Source: Entoloma clypeatum | Lineage: Eukaryota > Basidiomycota > Agaricomycetes > Agaricales > Entolomataceae | Direction: 5' to 3' | Assembly (NCBI GenBank): GCA_963565915.1 | Contig: OY751492.1 | Location: forward strand, 4,402,001 to 4,466,000 | DNA length: 64,000 nt | Shown here: positions 19,883 to 31,112 of the stretch, one piece after another | How positions within the stretch are numbered: the stretch's first letter is position 1 | Layout: every line of letters begins with the position of its first letter | The notes under the pieces: generated by a model | Told to the model about the DNA's origin: nothing | Databases searched by the model: none | What the model saw: only the letters and a program-made list of their open reading frames with translations | Program-made: the position numbers and the translations under genes

Positions 19883-21135
19883 CTAGACAACACATCACCA
19901 AGCTTGTGCAGCGCTCTCGAATCAGAGCCGCCCAACTTCCCGTCACTCACCCTGTCGTCTGCGAGCTTTTGCTCAAGGCGGAGGATAAGACCCTTAGCCC
20001 AATCGTCGACATTCAAAACCTGATGATCGCCATCAAACTTGAGAGATCCGACTACCTTAGCGACGAGGCTCACCTGGGAAATCGCATACTCGATCTCTAC
20101 CCGGATTTGTTCATCTGGGACACCCCACAGGTCGACAACGACAAGAAGCGTTACACCTACCTCAAAGACATCCTCACCACTGCCGAGGAAGAAAACCATC
20201 AAGCGGCCTTCTGCATTGCTGCCTGACCCAGCGTTGGTAAGATGTTGTTGTCGGCAGTCGCGGTAGTCCCCTTCGCCCCCTCCATTGGTTGTCACGCTCA
20301 AGACCCCCATATGACCAGAGCCAGCGCAGGCAGAAGTCTCGCCCCCGAGACTCTCATCATCGCCACCCTCCTTGGCCTTAGCAAGGTCATCACACACGCA
20401 CCTTATGTCACGGAGATTCATATCTTCACCTGGAACATACAGGCTGTCCGACTTGCCCTCGATACAGGCTCCATTCATGCAGGCCACTCTGTCTCATGCG
20501 GCATTTCCCGTCTCCTCCGGCCCTTCCTCGCTGGAGCTGGCGTCGTCCATGTCCATCTCGACACACCTCTCACGTCTGAGTGGGGTTCTGCCTTCCCTGA
20601 CCCCTCACGTCACTTCAAATTGACCCAAGGAACAGCCTTGTCTCCTTTGTCGCCCAACTTTGCCCGTACCGCTGCCACTACCAGTGCCGTAGATGGATGG
20701 CGCAAACTTCATTCCGCCCCCGAATTCCAAGGTCGCTCCTTCCTCCCTCTCCACACTGGAGACAAAGAGAAGGTATTCCAACCAGACCACGTCAAAGGTG
20801 GACCCTGGCTCAATTCCTGGGCGGGCAACAACAATGCACTGTTCGCTCGCCTCACCTGCGCCACCCTGGGCCATGCCCCCATCAGTGCCTACAGACAATG
20901 ATTCAATCATCCAGGCCCATTCACATGCGCTTGCGACGATGACACTCTCGAGACGGTTGACCACCTCCTCCACAAATGTCCTCTCTTTGATAGAGACAAC
21001 GCCTCAATAAACGGTACAATATCGGCAATTTCCTGGGGATGCTCACAAACCATCCCGCGTTATTCACCTTTCCCCTGCCCTAACTTATCGGGTGAGCTTC
21101 AGTGTTACGCTTTCTTTCTTTCACGGTCTCTTTAG
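19883..21135 (+). pseudogene. LINE ORF2, 3' part (after the gypsy insertion)
   Basis: After the CTAGA duplication the ORF2 frame resumes (LVQRSRIRAAQLP...). It is broken by TGA at 20224-20226 and 20899-20901, both placed where CGA would keep the frame. Recognisable are an RNase-H-like region (FTWNIQAVRLALDTGS, SEWGSAFPDPS) and, after the last stop, a Cys/His segment (CACDDDTLETVDHLLHKC) typical of the LINE zinc-binding C-terminus. The frame ends at TAG 21133-21135, about 230 bases before the poly(A). Confidence 0.75.
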
Positions 21136-21367
21136 TTACTACGGTCTCTGCCTTCGGGCGTATGTAGTTTATATACGGGGTCTGTTCTTGTGGACTTGAT
21201 CCATGGGCGGACCCCACTCTCGGATACTTTTATATATCTTTCTGCACATGTGCCGTGACCACAGGGCATTACTCTCCAATACTCTTCATATGTAGTTCTC
21301 GCTAAATTTGTAACTTAATGTACAAGACCGGACTGCGATCGGGCGCCGGAATATAAATTGAGGTTTT

Positions 21368-21391
21368 AAAAAAAAAAAAAAAAAAAAAAAA
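21368..21391 (+). other. poly(A) tail of the LINE (24 A)
   Basis: An uninterrupted run of 24 adenines follows the 3' untranslated region and marks the 3' end of target-primed reverse transcription. The flanking GGTGC matches sequence at 8647-8651 just before the element start. Confidence 0.9.
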
Positions 21392-22482
21392 GGTGCATGC
21401 GTGCACTCTCTCCTGCCTCAATCACAAGTAGACAGGTTATATGTATAATCTGGCCTTTTCACCACCTGTGCCCCTCATTGCAAGGTCAGCAATAGGTGGA
21501 TGCATTGTTTCGATGTTGGATGACGCGTGCATCAAACATGCCAAATACATGTAAACAAATGTCCAAAAAACATCGCACATCTGGTTATTATGTCTACACA
21601 GGAACAAGTAAAGTCTTCTACTATATTGATTAGGTAGGATGGCATTCTATCAAATTGGGCCACGGAATGTGAGTTATAGAGGTGCGATGTTGATAACCAA
21701 ACAGTAGTAAACAATGCGCAAAATGCATTGTGCGGGTGCGTGCGGCCCCTTCCTCATGGTCTAACAATAGTTTGAAGTAATAGAACTATGTATTGGGTAT
21801 GTATTCACCTTCTGAAACACCTTGAATAATTTTTAGAAGTCCAGATAAGATAGAAATAACCAAATGTGCAGATTTCAGAAAAAGTGTTATATCTTCTTAA
21901 TGAATGAACCAAATTTGAAAAATGAAGGTGCTGGGAGATCCCCTGGATGAAGAGGATCCAAGGCTGAAATAAAAATTTTGGACAAAATTTCGACTTATTT
22001 TACTCATATTGACCTTATGAAGTCCTTTAATTTTATTTGAAGTGTCTCAATAGGTTCCCATACAATGATTCAATGGTATATATATTACATGTAGTATAAA
22101 GTGGTTGTGGAAAGGAGGAAGTAAGAAAATACTTGTTTTTGTGTTTGGGGAAACTCATGATGCACTGTTTATCATGATTTACAGTGGTTTTGATGTATTA
22201 TTTTTCAGTACAGACTCTCTACCATACATAGCTCCTGTATTTAACTGTTTGTATAGCTACTATTAGTTTCTAAGTATCTCTACATAAGTTACAAACTAAT
22301 TTTAGCACTTACAGTGCCATGGATTGGGACTCGACGACGACGTGAGTTTCAACGATGCACGTTGCTCAGCATTGATGCCAAGCACTCTCAGCAATTGCCG
22401 AGAGTCGACCCATACATAAGTCGAAACCTTCCCACACTCTTTTTTATCCCCCACCTTCACTCCACCCATCCACTTTCCCCCC
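21392..22482. other. AT-rich intergenic DNA
   Basis: No gene, repeat family or transposon end could be supported. Frames are short and the composition is AT-rich until about 22300, where it becomes GC-rich and leads into the minisatellite. Confidence 0.4.
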
Positions 22483-22960
22483 CCAATGGCCGCCCCTCGT
22501 GCACAATGGCATCGACTGACACACAATGGCCCCCTCTAATGCCTAACAGCCTCCTTCGCACCCAATGGCCCCTCGCGTGCCCAACGGCCCTCTAACACCC
22601 AACAGCCTCCTCTAACGCCCAACGGCCGCCTTGCGTCCCCAACACTGTTGACTCACACCCAGCACCCTTCCTTCACGCGCACCAGCTGCCCCTCATGCCC
22701 AACGGCCCCCCCTCATGCCCAACAGCCCCCCCTCTATCGCCCAATGGCCGCCTCGCGTCCCCAGCACCATCGATTCGCGCCCACCACCCTTCCTTTCCAC
22801 GCACTGGCCACCCCTCATGCCCAATGGCCCCTATTAGCACCCAACGGCCACCTCGCGTCCCCAACCCCGTCGACTCACGCCCACCGGCCCCTTTTGCGCC
22901 GTACGGCACGGCGCACCTGCCACGACATGTGCCCAACGGCATCGACTGACGCTCAAGAGT
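22483..22960. repeat. degenerate minisatellite of CCCAAtGGCC-type units
   Basis: Words such as CCCAACGGCC, CCCAATGGCC and CCTCATGCCCAA recur throughout. A higher-order block starting AACGGCCGCCTTGCGTCCCC is seen at about 22621, 22743 and 22842, a period of roughly 100-120 bp. Frames across it are low-complexity Pro/Thr/His and are not believed to be genes. Confidence 0.6.
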
Positions 22961-23040
22961 AGATGGGGGTGGGCTGAGGCCACAGAGGACCAATGGAGGA
23001 GGTACGACACGCGTGCACAGCATTGGGCTGTGCGCGTGTG

Positions 23041-23230
23041 TCCTTAATGTTGTTTAACATGTAATATATTGGTTTAAACTGGTCTAAACCAGTTCGGTCT
23101 CACTTTCTTGAGGTGAGAGGGACCGATGCACTGGTCTTGCATTGGTCTGGTTCGGTTTTTTCGGAATCATGTGAACTGAAAAATTGGTCTCGGTCTCGGT
23201 CTCAATATTTTGAGGGTCAAAAACCGGACC
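23041..23230. repeat. GGTTTAAAC / GGTCTCGGTCTC-rich dispersed repeat fragment
   Basis: The stretch has TTGGTTTAAACTGGTCTAAA, then three tandem GGTCTC words and GGACCGGA-like runs. Similar vocabulary occurs at 8341-8450 in the body of the SINE-like element, but I could not align the two convincingly. Confidence 0.3.
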
Positions 23231-23322
23231 GAATCAGGCAATGAAGAATCTCTTCAAACACATCTGCCTTCATCACCTCCTCCTGAGGCGCACCCAACAT
23301 CTACAGAGCCAGTGAAACAACC

Positions 23323-24476
23323 TCAAAAGGTGACCTTCCAAAAAAAAAAACTCACATGCACCGTCAACACCTCCTTCCTTGTCCACCCCTCATCTCCCTC
23401 ATTCGGCCTCTTCAATGCCCACAAAATCATCATCGGCATCGACAACCCCTCGCTCGCTGCCCTCACCCACGGCACCAACACCTTCTGCGGGATCCCGTGC
23501 TCCCTCCCCCCATCCTCCCCAAACTCCACCCACATCCTCTTCCCCTCCAACGACGCCCACACCGGCAACACACGCTGTGGCACCCACCGGAACTCACCCA
23601 CCTCCACATCGGCCACGGCCTCCGCGAACAGCGCGTCGACCTGGATCTCGCAGTTGATCGCGCACTGCTTGTACTCCGGCGGCAGATAGCGAGCGGTGCC
23701 GGGGGGGTCGAGCGGCATGACGGGGTGCTCGACACCGGTCCAGTGCTCGGTGCAGCAGAAGAAGGCGAGGGCGCAGGAGGGGCAGGGGGCCAGCATGGTC
23801 ACGGTTGAGGTGGAGAGCCCCTTGTTGAGCGCTTCCATGCGCATGTTTTGGTCGGTGCGGCCGCTGGGGTGGGATGGGGGGGAAGAAGGCATGGTCGTTT
23901 AAGTGTGTGTGTGTGTGTGTCATTTGTGGGGTGAGGGGAGGAAGGTTACGTACCATCCCACACAATGGGGTTCAAGGGTGATGAGGTTTCTTTCTGCGAT
24001 CGTCAGCGGTCGCTTGAGGTCTTTCTCCAGGAACCCTATTTGGTGATACGACATCACCATTATGATCATGTCGAGATGGCAGAGCCTGTGCCCCACGGTG
24101 AGTCCACCGGAGAGGGCAAAGATGAGATCTTGTTGGACAAAGAAGTCGCCTTCAAGGTTGTTCAGGGCTTTGCACATGCTTTTATGTGTTTTCCAGTCTT
24201 TCTGTGGCAGGGTGAGACGAGGGGGTTTTAGCTCCCAAAGCTCAAAGAACCTGCCAGGTGCATGCGGTGACCTTACCCTTTGACAAGCTGCCCAAGGGAA
24301 TGAGTGAGAGCTGGCAAGACGACGATGGACGTACCAACTCCACAATACTGGACACTTTTGCACTGCATACACTTCTGAAGGGCTGTCGTCCCCACCTTGA
24401 GCTTGAGGCATGAATAGCAAGCTTGGCCAATGACAGCGATGATCGTTGGTATGTGATCCTTGTTTGAAGCCTGCAT
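23323..24476 (-). CDS. MYND-type zinc-finger protein, four exons incl. an 11-nt microexon, about 313 aa
   Basis: Model: 24476-24335, 24287-24277, 24201-23954, 23863-23323 on the minus strand, all GT-AG with closing phases. ATG at 24476 gives MQASNKDHIPTI. The finger spans residues 18-60: CYSCLKLKVG, KCMQCKSVQYC, then ACQ from the microexon and KDWKTHKSMC, a complete C-x2-C...C-x2-C...H-x3-C pattern. MYND fingers mediate protein-protein contacts. Beyond it lie helical residues and a C-terminal half (EHPVMPLDPPGTARYL..., RVLPVWASLEGKRMW) like that of basidiomycete MYND proteins of unknown role. The last residues (TVHVSFFFWKVTF) run into repeat DNA, so the natural C-terminus may be lost. It is an isolated host gene between the LINE and G2. 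Confidence 0.75.
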
Positions 24477-24916
24477 TGCGTATGGCGGTTGATGTGTAGA
24501 AATTAGAAACAATGGGCAGTGAGTTATAAAAAGAGTTCTGTGATGCGCCTGGGCTGGCAGGTTGGTCTGTGCCCCAGACCCACGTCACGAGACCAGGGAT
24601 CACAGCATTACTGCTAACTTAGGGCACGAGCTGATTTTTTTTTTTTCCACGGCAAATTTTGGGTAGTGAAACGGAATTGTCAAATTAGAATGCTTGTATC
24701 TTGTCATATACTCTATGTATCACCACAGAATAAAATCTGATGTATGCAAAAAAATAACCTGCATCAGACAAATTTGGTATGTTGCATGGTACATCTCAGA
24801 GACACTCTTCACTGCCTTCTAGCCATTGAATATTCCAATAGACAAGCCATATATTATTTCTAGACTCCCTAGCATGAGTGCAGGTGGAGGACATGGACAT
24901 GAAGGTGGTGGTGCAT

Positions 24917-25286
24917 TGTTACGGACTAATGACTACGGACATATACGCTTACTTTTTCACTTTTACTCATCGGCCCCCACTTACACATATCGTATTATAC
25001 TTTATTTCCTTTAGTATACTTCGCTCCCGCGCTGACTCGCTTTCTGCAGCTGTCTGACTCATTCCGCAGTCAGCTTGCTCATTAGTACATAGCCTTCCGC
25101 AGTCGCCTTACTCATGCGCACTGCCTTCCGCAGTTACTGACTCATTCACTACCGCTCATAGTCAGTACTATATAAACCTCATGTACCATAGCTACATTCC
25201 TTAGATTTAGCAATTACATTGCTCTTCGCCTTTCCATCTTCCTGCATACTCTGCCCGAACCTTGGAACGGTTTGTTACGCATAACA
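24917..25286 (+). repeat. 5' LTR of G2, 370 bp
   Basis: It runs from TGTTACGGACTAATG to ACGCATAACA. The U3 has repeated TTCCGCAGT words and TGACTCA/TGACTCG motifs; ACTATATAAACC at about 25170 is the likely TATA box. The first 100 or so bases differ strongly from the G1-type LTR, while the 3' two thirds are clearly related. Confidence 0.95.
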
Positions 25287-25316
25287 AGTTGCTAAATCTC
25301 GTTAGGTTCGCCCAGA

Positions 25317-26943
25317 GTGAAGAGAGCAACTACCAGACGAGTCAAGACGTCGCGCTTCTTTGAAGACTTCACCAGTAACCCATTCGCCCCACCAGAAGCC
25401 CGACAGGAGGAGCTAAGTCCTCGAGACAGTATCGATTTTACACTCATCCAGCAGTACATCGAATCGGAGATCCGTCGCATCCTACAGCAGGTGCTTGACG
25501 AAGAACTAGACAACGACGAGCATCGCCCCCACGGCGAGATAGCAGAGAGCATCCATCTTGCTCGACAACACCAGATCGCGCGCTACAACGCCCAACAGAA
25601 CGAACTCGAAAGCCTTCGCGTTCAAGAAGGACCTCAGACAGGTCGGATCACAGAGATCAGAGAGTTTATCGGTGTCCAGACAACCGTTATCAGAAGATTG
25701 ATTAGGACGCTCACATTGAGACGTCCCAGAGCCGCATCACCACGTCTTACTCGAAGCAGCAGATCTACGCCCACTTCACCACCAACGAGCAACAGACCGA
25801 GTACAACCGTTGGGCACGAAACGAGAGACTTGACCCCTTCTCGCGACCAACAGACGCGCAGGAACAGAGATTCCTTAGAGATCTACAGAGGAAATACCCC
25901 GAACGTTTTGCCACCGATTCCGCCGACGAGTGCCTGACGAATTTACTTTTGACTCCGCGCAGTCAGATACCGAACAGACGCCTAGAACAGGGACTAATTT
26001 TCAACCCCTATCTGTATCCCGAACCCCATCTTCATCCCAACAACCCGACACCTCTCCTACTCCGCAGGTTCTAGACATGGCAGAAGCACCGACAGTGCAA
26101 ACGATGGATACATCCAAGATCATCAAAGATCCTGGGATGTTCAAAGACAGACACACCTTTGACGAGTGGTGGAAAGCCACCAAACTATACATCAGGTTCC
26201 AGAAGGGCCTGTCCGACGATCAGAAGATCCTGGCGGTGTTATCCCGCATGATGGAAGGGTCCGGTAAACACTGGGCCAGCAACAAGTTAGACGATCTTGC
26301 CACCGATGGCGAGAACATCACCTGGTTAGGATTCTCAGACGACATCGCTACATGATTCTCTATTGCCAACAAGTCGGCAGCAGCCAAGGCGAGACTCGAA
26401 GTCCTGAAACAGGAGAAATGCACCATTGACAAATTCTTGGACGAATTCGAAGAGCTCTTGAAGCTGTCAAACCTTGGCGAAGAAACTGGGAAATACATCC
26501 TGGAAAAGAACATCAACCGCAGAATTTCTGAACAAGTGGCTAGCGATGGCAAGATGTACACCGATTACGCAAAGGAGATCCGAAACAAGGGACGACAGAT
26601 GGAGGGACATGCATTAGTCATCCGAGGGGGTGGCGACACACACACCGGATCGGGCACCACTTATGGTGGTCAAGGCAAAGCCATGGAGATCGACAAAGCA
26701 GGAGTAGCCCGTTGCTACAACTGTCAGCGCTTTGGTCACCTTGCCAAAGACTGCAAAGCCCCAAAGAAGAAAGATGGTCGTAAGTGTTTCAACTGCAACC
26801 AAGAAGGACATATCGCGCGCAACTGCCGGAAGCCGAAGAAGAACTCTGGAAAGATTAGGAAGGTGTCTGATGGAGATACCGATGATGATGAAACCATCAC
26901 CATAGAGACCGATGAGAAGGATTTTCCCGAAGGGTCCGATTAA
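25317..26943 (+). pseudogene. G2 Gag, with frameshift and TGA
   Basis: The N-terminal part (KRATTRRVKTSRFFEDF..., about 200 residues) lies in one frame that has no ATG; GTG at 25317 or a lost ATG is the only start seen. The capsid-like part lies in another frame (KQQIYAHFTTNEQQ...), loses one base near 25930 relative to G1, and stops at TGA 26353-26355 where G1 has CGA. It then runs through two zinc knuckles (CYNCQRFGHLAKDC, CFNCNQEGHIARNC) to TAA at 26941-26943. G1 shows the same switch between the N-terminal and capsid frames, so that switch may be ancestral rather than decay. Confidence 0.75.
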
Positions 26944-29900
26944 ACGACGCTAAGTCGCGACCCTTATCCATTAAACGAACTCGCTTGCCTGGTGCAGCTA
27001 CAGACAATATAACTTATGTTATCCCTGCAAAGCGAGCCGTTGCGTCAACTAAGATTGTCAAGGGAGATAAACCTCCGAAACGACGAGAGATCAAGCTGCA
27101 AGCTCAGATCAAAACACGACGAGGACCAAAGGCCATTCGACCCGAGGTTGATAGCGGATGTGAACGCACATGCATCCATCCCAGAATAGTACGCGAACAG
27201 AACCTCCCCACACGAGGAATACCGCCCATAGCAATTCTAAATGCGGATGGATCACCAAATCGACAACAAAAAGCGAATCAACTTGCCGAAGTCAAGCTGG
27301 ATTTGGGAACACATCAGGAAACCATGGAAGCGATGGTACTGGACATTGGGAGAACAGACATGCTCTTGGGACATGACTGGTTGGTACACCACAACCCCAC
27401 GATCAATTGGACAACCGGCGCTGTAACGTTCAACCGGTGCCCAACAACATGCCGAACCAAACATTCGGAATTCAGGGTTAACCTTGATGGTCGCAAACAC
27501 CGGGTTCGCATGGTTGAGGTGCGCAACAAAGATGCACCCAAGAAGTCGGATCAGAAATGGAAGCCTGGAGACCCTATATTGGAAGCTGTCACTCCCACAC
27601 CACCTCCCACAACCAAACGACCCTCATATGTTGATCGGTTTACTCACCTCTTCGAGAAGGAGAACTTTGATAAGATCCCGAAGGAAAGGGAATGGGACCA
27701 TGGTATTGAACTTACACCGGACGCACCAAAGGAACTAGGGGGAAACACATATCCCATGACGCAAAAGGAACAGGAGGAATTGGACGCATTCATTGACGAG
27801 GGTCTAGCAACTGGAAAGATCCGCCCGTCCAAATCCCCTTATGCTTCCCCTTGCTTCTTCATCAACAAGAAAGATGGTTCCAAACGATTGGTACAAGATT
27901 ACCGCATGGTCAACAAATTCACGGTCAAAGACAAATTCCCACTCCCTCGCATCTCCGATCTCTTAGACGTGCTGAAAGATGCAGTCTACTTCAATAAGAT
28001 GGACATCATGTGGGGTTACAACAATGTCCGGATTAAAGAAGGCGATGAATGGAAGGCTGCCTTCCTTACCAGTTGAGGATTGTTTGAACCATTGGTCATG
28101 TTTTTCGGCCTTTGCAACTCCCCGGGAACGTTCTCTCGGATGATGGCTAGTCTATTCCGGGACCAGATCCGCCGACGCATCTGCGTGATCTACATGGATG
28201 ACATCGTGGTTATTGGTAAAACCAAGGAAGAACTCGCGCGAAACACCGAAGAAATTCTGCAGATCCTATCAGACAATGACTTGTTCCTAAAGGAGAAGAA
28301 GTGTTTCTGGGAAGTAACGAAATGCCCCATATTGGGATATGTCGTTGGTGAAGGACGTGTCGAGATGGAAACCGAGAAGGTGGACACGATCCGAAACTGG
28401 CGAGCACCCACATCAAAAAGGGAAGTCCAGAAGTTCCTTGGGTTTGCTAACTTCTATCGGCGCTTCATTGAAGGATACTCAAACATCGCGAAACCACTTA
28501 CCGCGCTCACAGGTGGCACTGCGTTTACTTGGGGACCAACGGAACAAAAGGCATTTGAAGGTCTCATACAGGCGATCACATCGGCACCAGTCTTGGCACT
28601 ACCAAAACCAGATGGACAGTTCAGGGTCGAAACCGATGCATCGGGCTATGCAATTGGGGCTGTACTCTCCCAAAAACAGGACGACAAATGGCATCCTATC
28701 GCGTTCTTGTCGCGGACCATGTCCGCGGCCGAACAAAATTACGAGATATACGACAAAGAGCTCTTGGCAGTCATGGAAGCACTAAAAGATTGGAGACACT
28801 ATCTGCTCGAAGCCAGGGAACGCTTCGAGATCTTAACTGATCACAAGAACCTGGAGTATTTCCGCCGTCCTCAGGACCTAAATCAACGACAAAGGCGCTG
28901 GAAGATGAAGTTACAAGACTATGACTTCGAACTACGGCATGTGCCTGGCAAGACAAATGCAAAAGTGGACATCCTGTCGCGCTTACCCTGGTATGAAACA
29001 GAACTCGAACCGCAAGACAGTGACCAAATGCTCAAGGAGGGACTATTCTTGAAACGATTGGAATCAGAAGATGTGGTACAAATGGAGATGTTCATGGAGG
29101 AACAATTCTTTGAAGGGGGTGAAACATCTGATTCCATCAAGATTGGAAACGTCACAACCATCAAAAATCCGTGGATCGCACGCATCAAGGGTTCAAACCG
29201 CATGGAGACAGAAGTAGCCCAGGGTCTAAAAAAGAATCCTCACTGGTATCAACAGGAAAACGGCATCACATATGCAGGTGAACGAGTCTATGTTCCACCG
29301 GACCCACAACTGCGTCAAGAACTAATGTTTGAATCACATGATGCACCAGTGGCTGGACATCCAGGACAGTATCGAACACACGAACTTCTCACTCGCACCT
29401 ACTGGTGGCCTACCATCCTGCATGATGTAAAGAAGTACGTAAAAGGTTGCGACACCTGTCAGCGCAACAAGATCAACAGACAGAAACGACATGCTCCGCT
29501 ACACCCCCATGCAGCACCAAGTCATCCATGGGAAGACATAGGGATTGACGTCGTGGGACCGATACCAGAGTCTGATGGAAAGAATGCAATCCTGGTCATC
29601 ACGGATAGACATTCGAAGATGCTTCATCTCATTCCGACAACCGTGGAATTATCGGCTGAAGGATTAGCCAAGATCTATCGGGATCAGATATGGAAGCTCC
29701 ACGGAATCCCCAAGAAAATCATCAGTGACAGAGGACCACAGTTCGCCGCGAAGTTCATGGAGATACTTTGCCGCATGTTAGGGATCAAAAGGAATCTGTC
29801 CACCGCATACCATCCACAGACGGATGGACAAGCCGAACGATCGCATCAGGAAACAGAAGCGTTCTTACGAAACTTTGTTAACCATCTGCAAGATGATTGG

Positions 29901-30593
29901 GCTGAATGGATCGCAATCGCCGAATTCCAGTACAATGACAAAGAACATCAGGCAACGAAGCACACACCATTCTATCTCAACTATGGCTTACATCCTTGGA
30001 AGGGAGAACTTCTGTTGGAAGACACCAACCCGGCTGCCAACAGCTTCTTGGAAAAACTCAAACAAGCACGAGAAGAAGCCAATGCAGCACTGAAACAGGC
30101 ACAGGATCAGATGAAGAAGACAGTTGATACACGACGGAGTCCGTCTCGGGACTACCGCATCGGAGACAAGGTGTGGCTGGAAGGGACTAACATCAGGACT
30201 AACCGTCCCTCGAAGAAGCTTGACGCACTCCGACATGGACCATTCAAGGTCCTAGAGAAGAAAGGAGCTAGCGCGTACCTTCTTGATCTTCCGAAAACTT
30301 GGAAAATGATTCACCCTGTGTTCAACGAGACCCTGTTGTCACCTTACGAAACCCCGAAGTATGCCATCCAGAAGAAGAAACCAGCCCCTGATCCGATCAT
30401 CGTCGAAGGACGAGAAGAGTATCATGTGTCCACAATCCTAGACTCTCGAAAGTTCCGTGGAAAGATCCAGTACCTCGTCCAGTGGGAAGGATATGGCCCA
30501 GAAGAGAACACATGGGAACCTCGAGCTAATGTTCAGAACGCTCAAGATTTGATCCGTGATTTTCATCGGCAAAATCCATCGCGTCCACGATAA
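26944..30593 (+). pseudogene. G2 Pol: protease, RT, RNase H, integrase, chromodomain; one TGA
   Basis: Pol is in the -1 frame relative to gag and is open upstream across the gag stop, so frameshifting could make Gag-Pol. The only break is TGA 28074-28076 ([16 protein letters not shown]), shared with G1. Domains: protease (VDSGCERTC), RT with YMDDIVVIG, RNase H with the Asp retained (VETDASGYA), integrase zinc finger (CDTCQRNK), DDE core ([16 protein letters not shown], and Glu in GQAERSHQE) and a chromodomain ([11 protein letters not shown]..., [17 protein letters not shown]). The chromodomain is thought to steer insertion to modified chromatin. Apart from that TGA, all catalytic residues I can check are present. 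Confidence 0.92.
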
Positions 30594-30709
30594 AAGATAA
30601 ACCGCAAAATCCATTTTCCATACCGATTTCTGTCACATCGAGTTCCCCACTCCAACTCTTCTCGCCCAACACGCCGTTCTTCTTATACTTTTCGAACCTC
30701 ATCTCCACC

Positions 30710-31075
30710 ATGTCCAACATCACCACCTCCACCGACACTTCCGACATCAACCCCACCATTACCACCCTCATTGGCGAAGCGCTCTCCATGCGCGACCAGA
30801 TCCATGCGCTTGAAACCTCCGTCGCCGACATCCTCCACCGACAGATGCACATTCGTCTCCACACCCTATCCGACTTGCCAACCGCTCCCACCGCTGAGGA
30901 AAAACTTATCCTCAAAAATTATACCAACACCCTTGCCGTCGAAAATCGACGCCTTCGCCTCGCCATTCGAGGTTTAGAGTTTGCCACGGCGGTAAACGAC
31001 GAACTGATAAAGGACTGGGGCAACCGAGCTGATCCTACCTGGACCGATCCAAACGGCAACGATGGATGGGAGTAG
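30710..31075 (+). CDS. G2 ORF3: third ORF between pol and the 3' LTR, 121 aa, unknown
   Basis: An intact frame from ATG 30710 (CACC before the ATG) to TAG 31073-31075. Sequence features: MSNITTSTDTSDINPTI, identical core EALSMRDQIHALETS and HRQMHIRLH, a second helix (RGLEFATAVNDELIKDW) and an acidic tail. Homologous to the G1 ORF at 19075. The differences are mostly silent or conservative, which argues for selection on the protein. TTCTTATACTT at 30679-30689 could serve an internal promoter. No domain recognised. Confidence 0.7.
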   Translation: MSNITTSTDTSDINPTITTLIGEALSMRDQIHALETSVADILHRQMHIRLHTLSDLPTAPTAEEKLILKNYTNTLAVENRRLRLAIRGLEFATAVNDELIKDWGNRADPTWTDPNGNDGWE

Positions 31076-31112
31076 GTAGTCTGTGAGGACACAGACCTTG
31101 AGGAGAGGAACA

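Larger units (their letters stand above)
8652..21391 (+). mobile_element. LINE (non-LTR retrotransposon), full span, split by gypsy element G1
   Basis: ORF1 with zinc knuckles, ORF2 with AP-type endonuclease and reverse transcriptase, a C-terminal Cys/His segment and a 24-base poly(A) at 21368-21391 define one element of about 6.57 kb once the 6.17-kb G1 insertion is removed. A likely target-site duplication is AAAAGGTGC at 8643-8651, matched by the end of the A-tail plus GGTGC at 21392-21396, though the A-run makes its length uncertain. The element is inactivated by at least four in-frame TGA codons and a frameshift. Confidence 0.85.

Noticed and set aside
19379..20023. 214-residue ORF across the G1 3' LTR
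   Set aside because: Chance reading through LTR and LINE; the same LTR reading recurs at 35656 and 13740.
22302..22962. Several Pro/Thr/His-rich ORFs on both strands
   Set aside because: They are translations of the minisatellite.
23356..23808. Plus-strand His/Arg-rich ORF
   Set aside because: Antisense of the last MYND exon.
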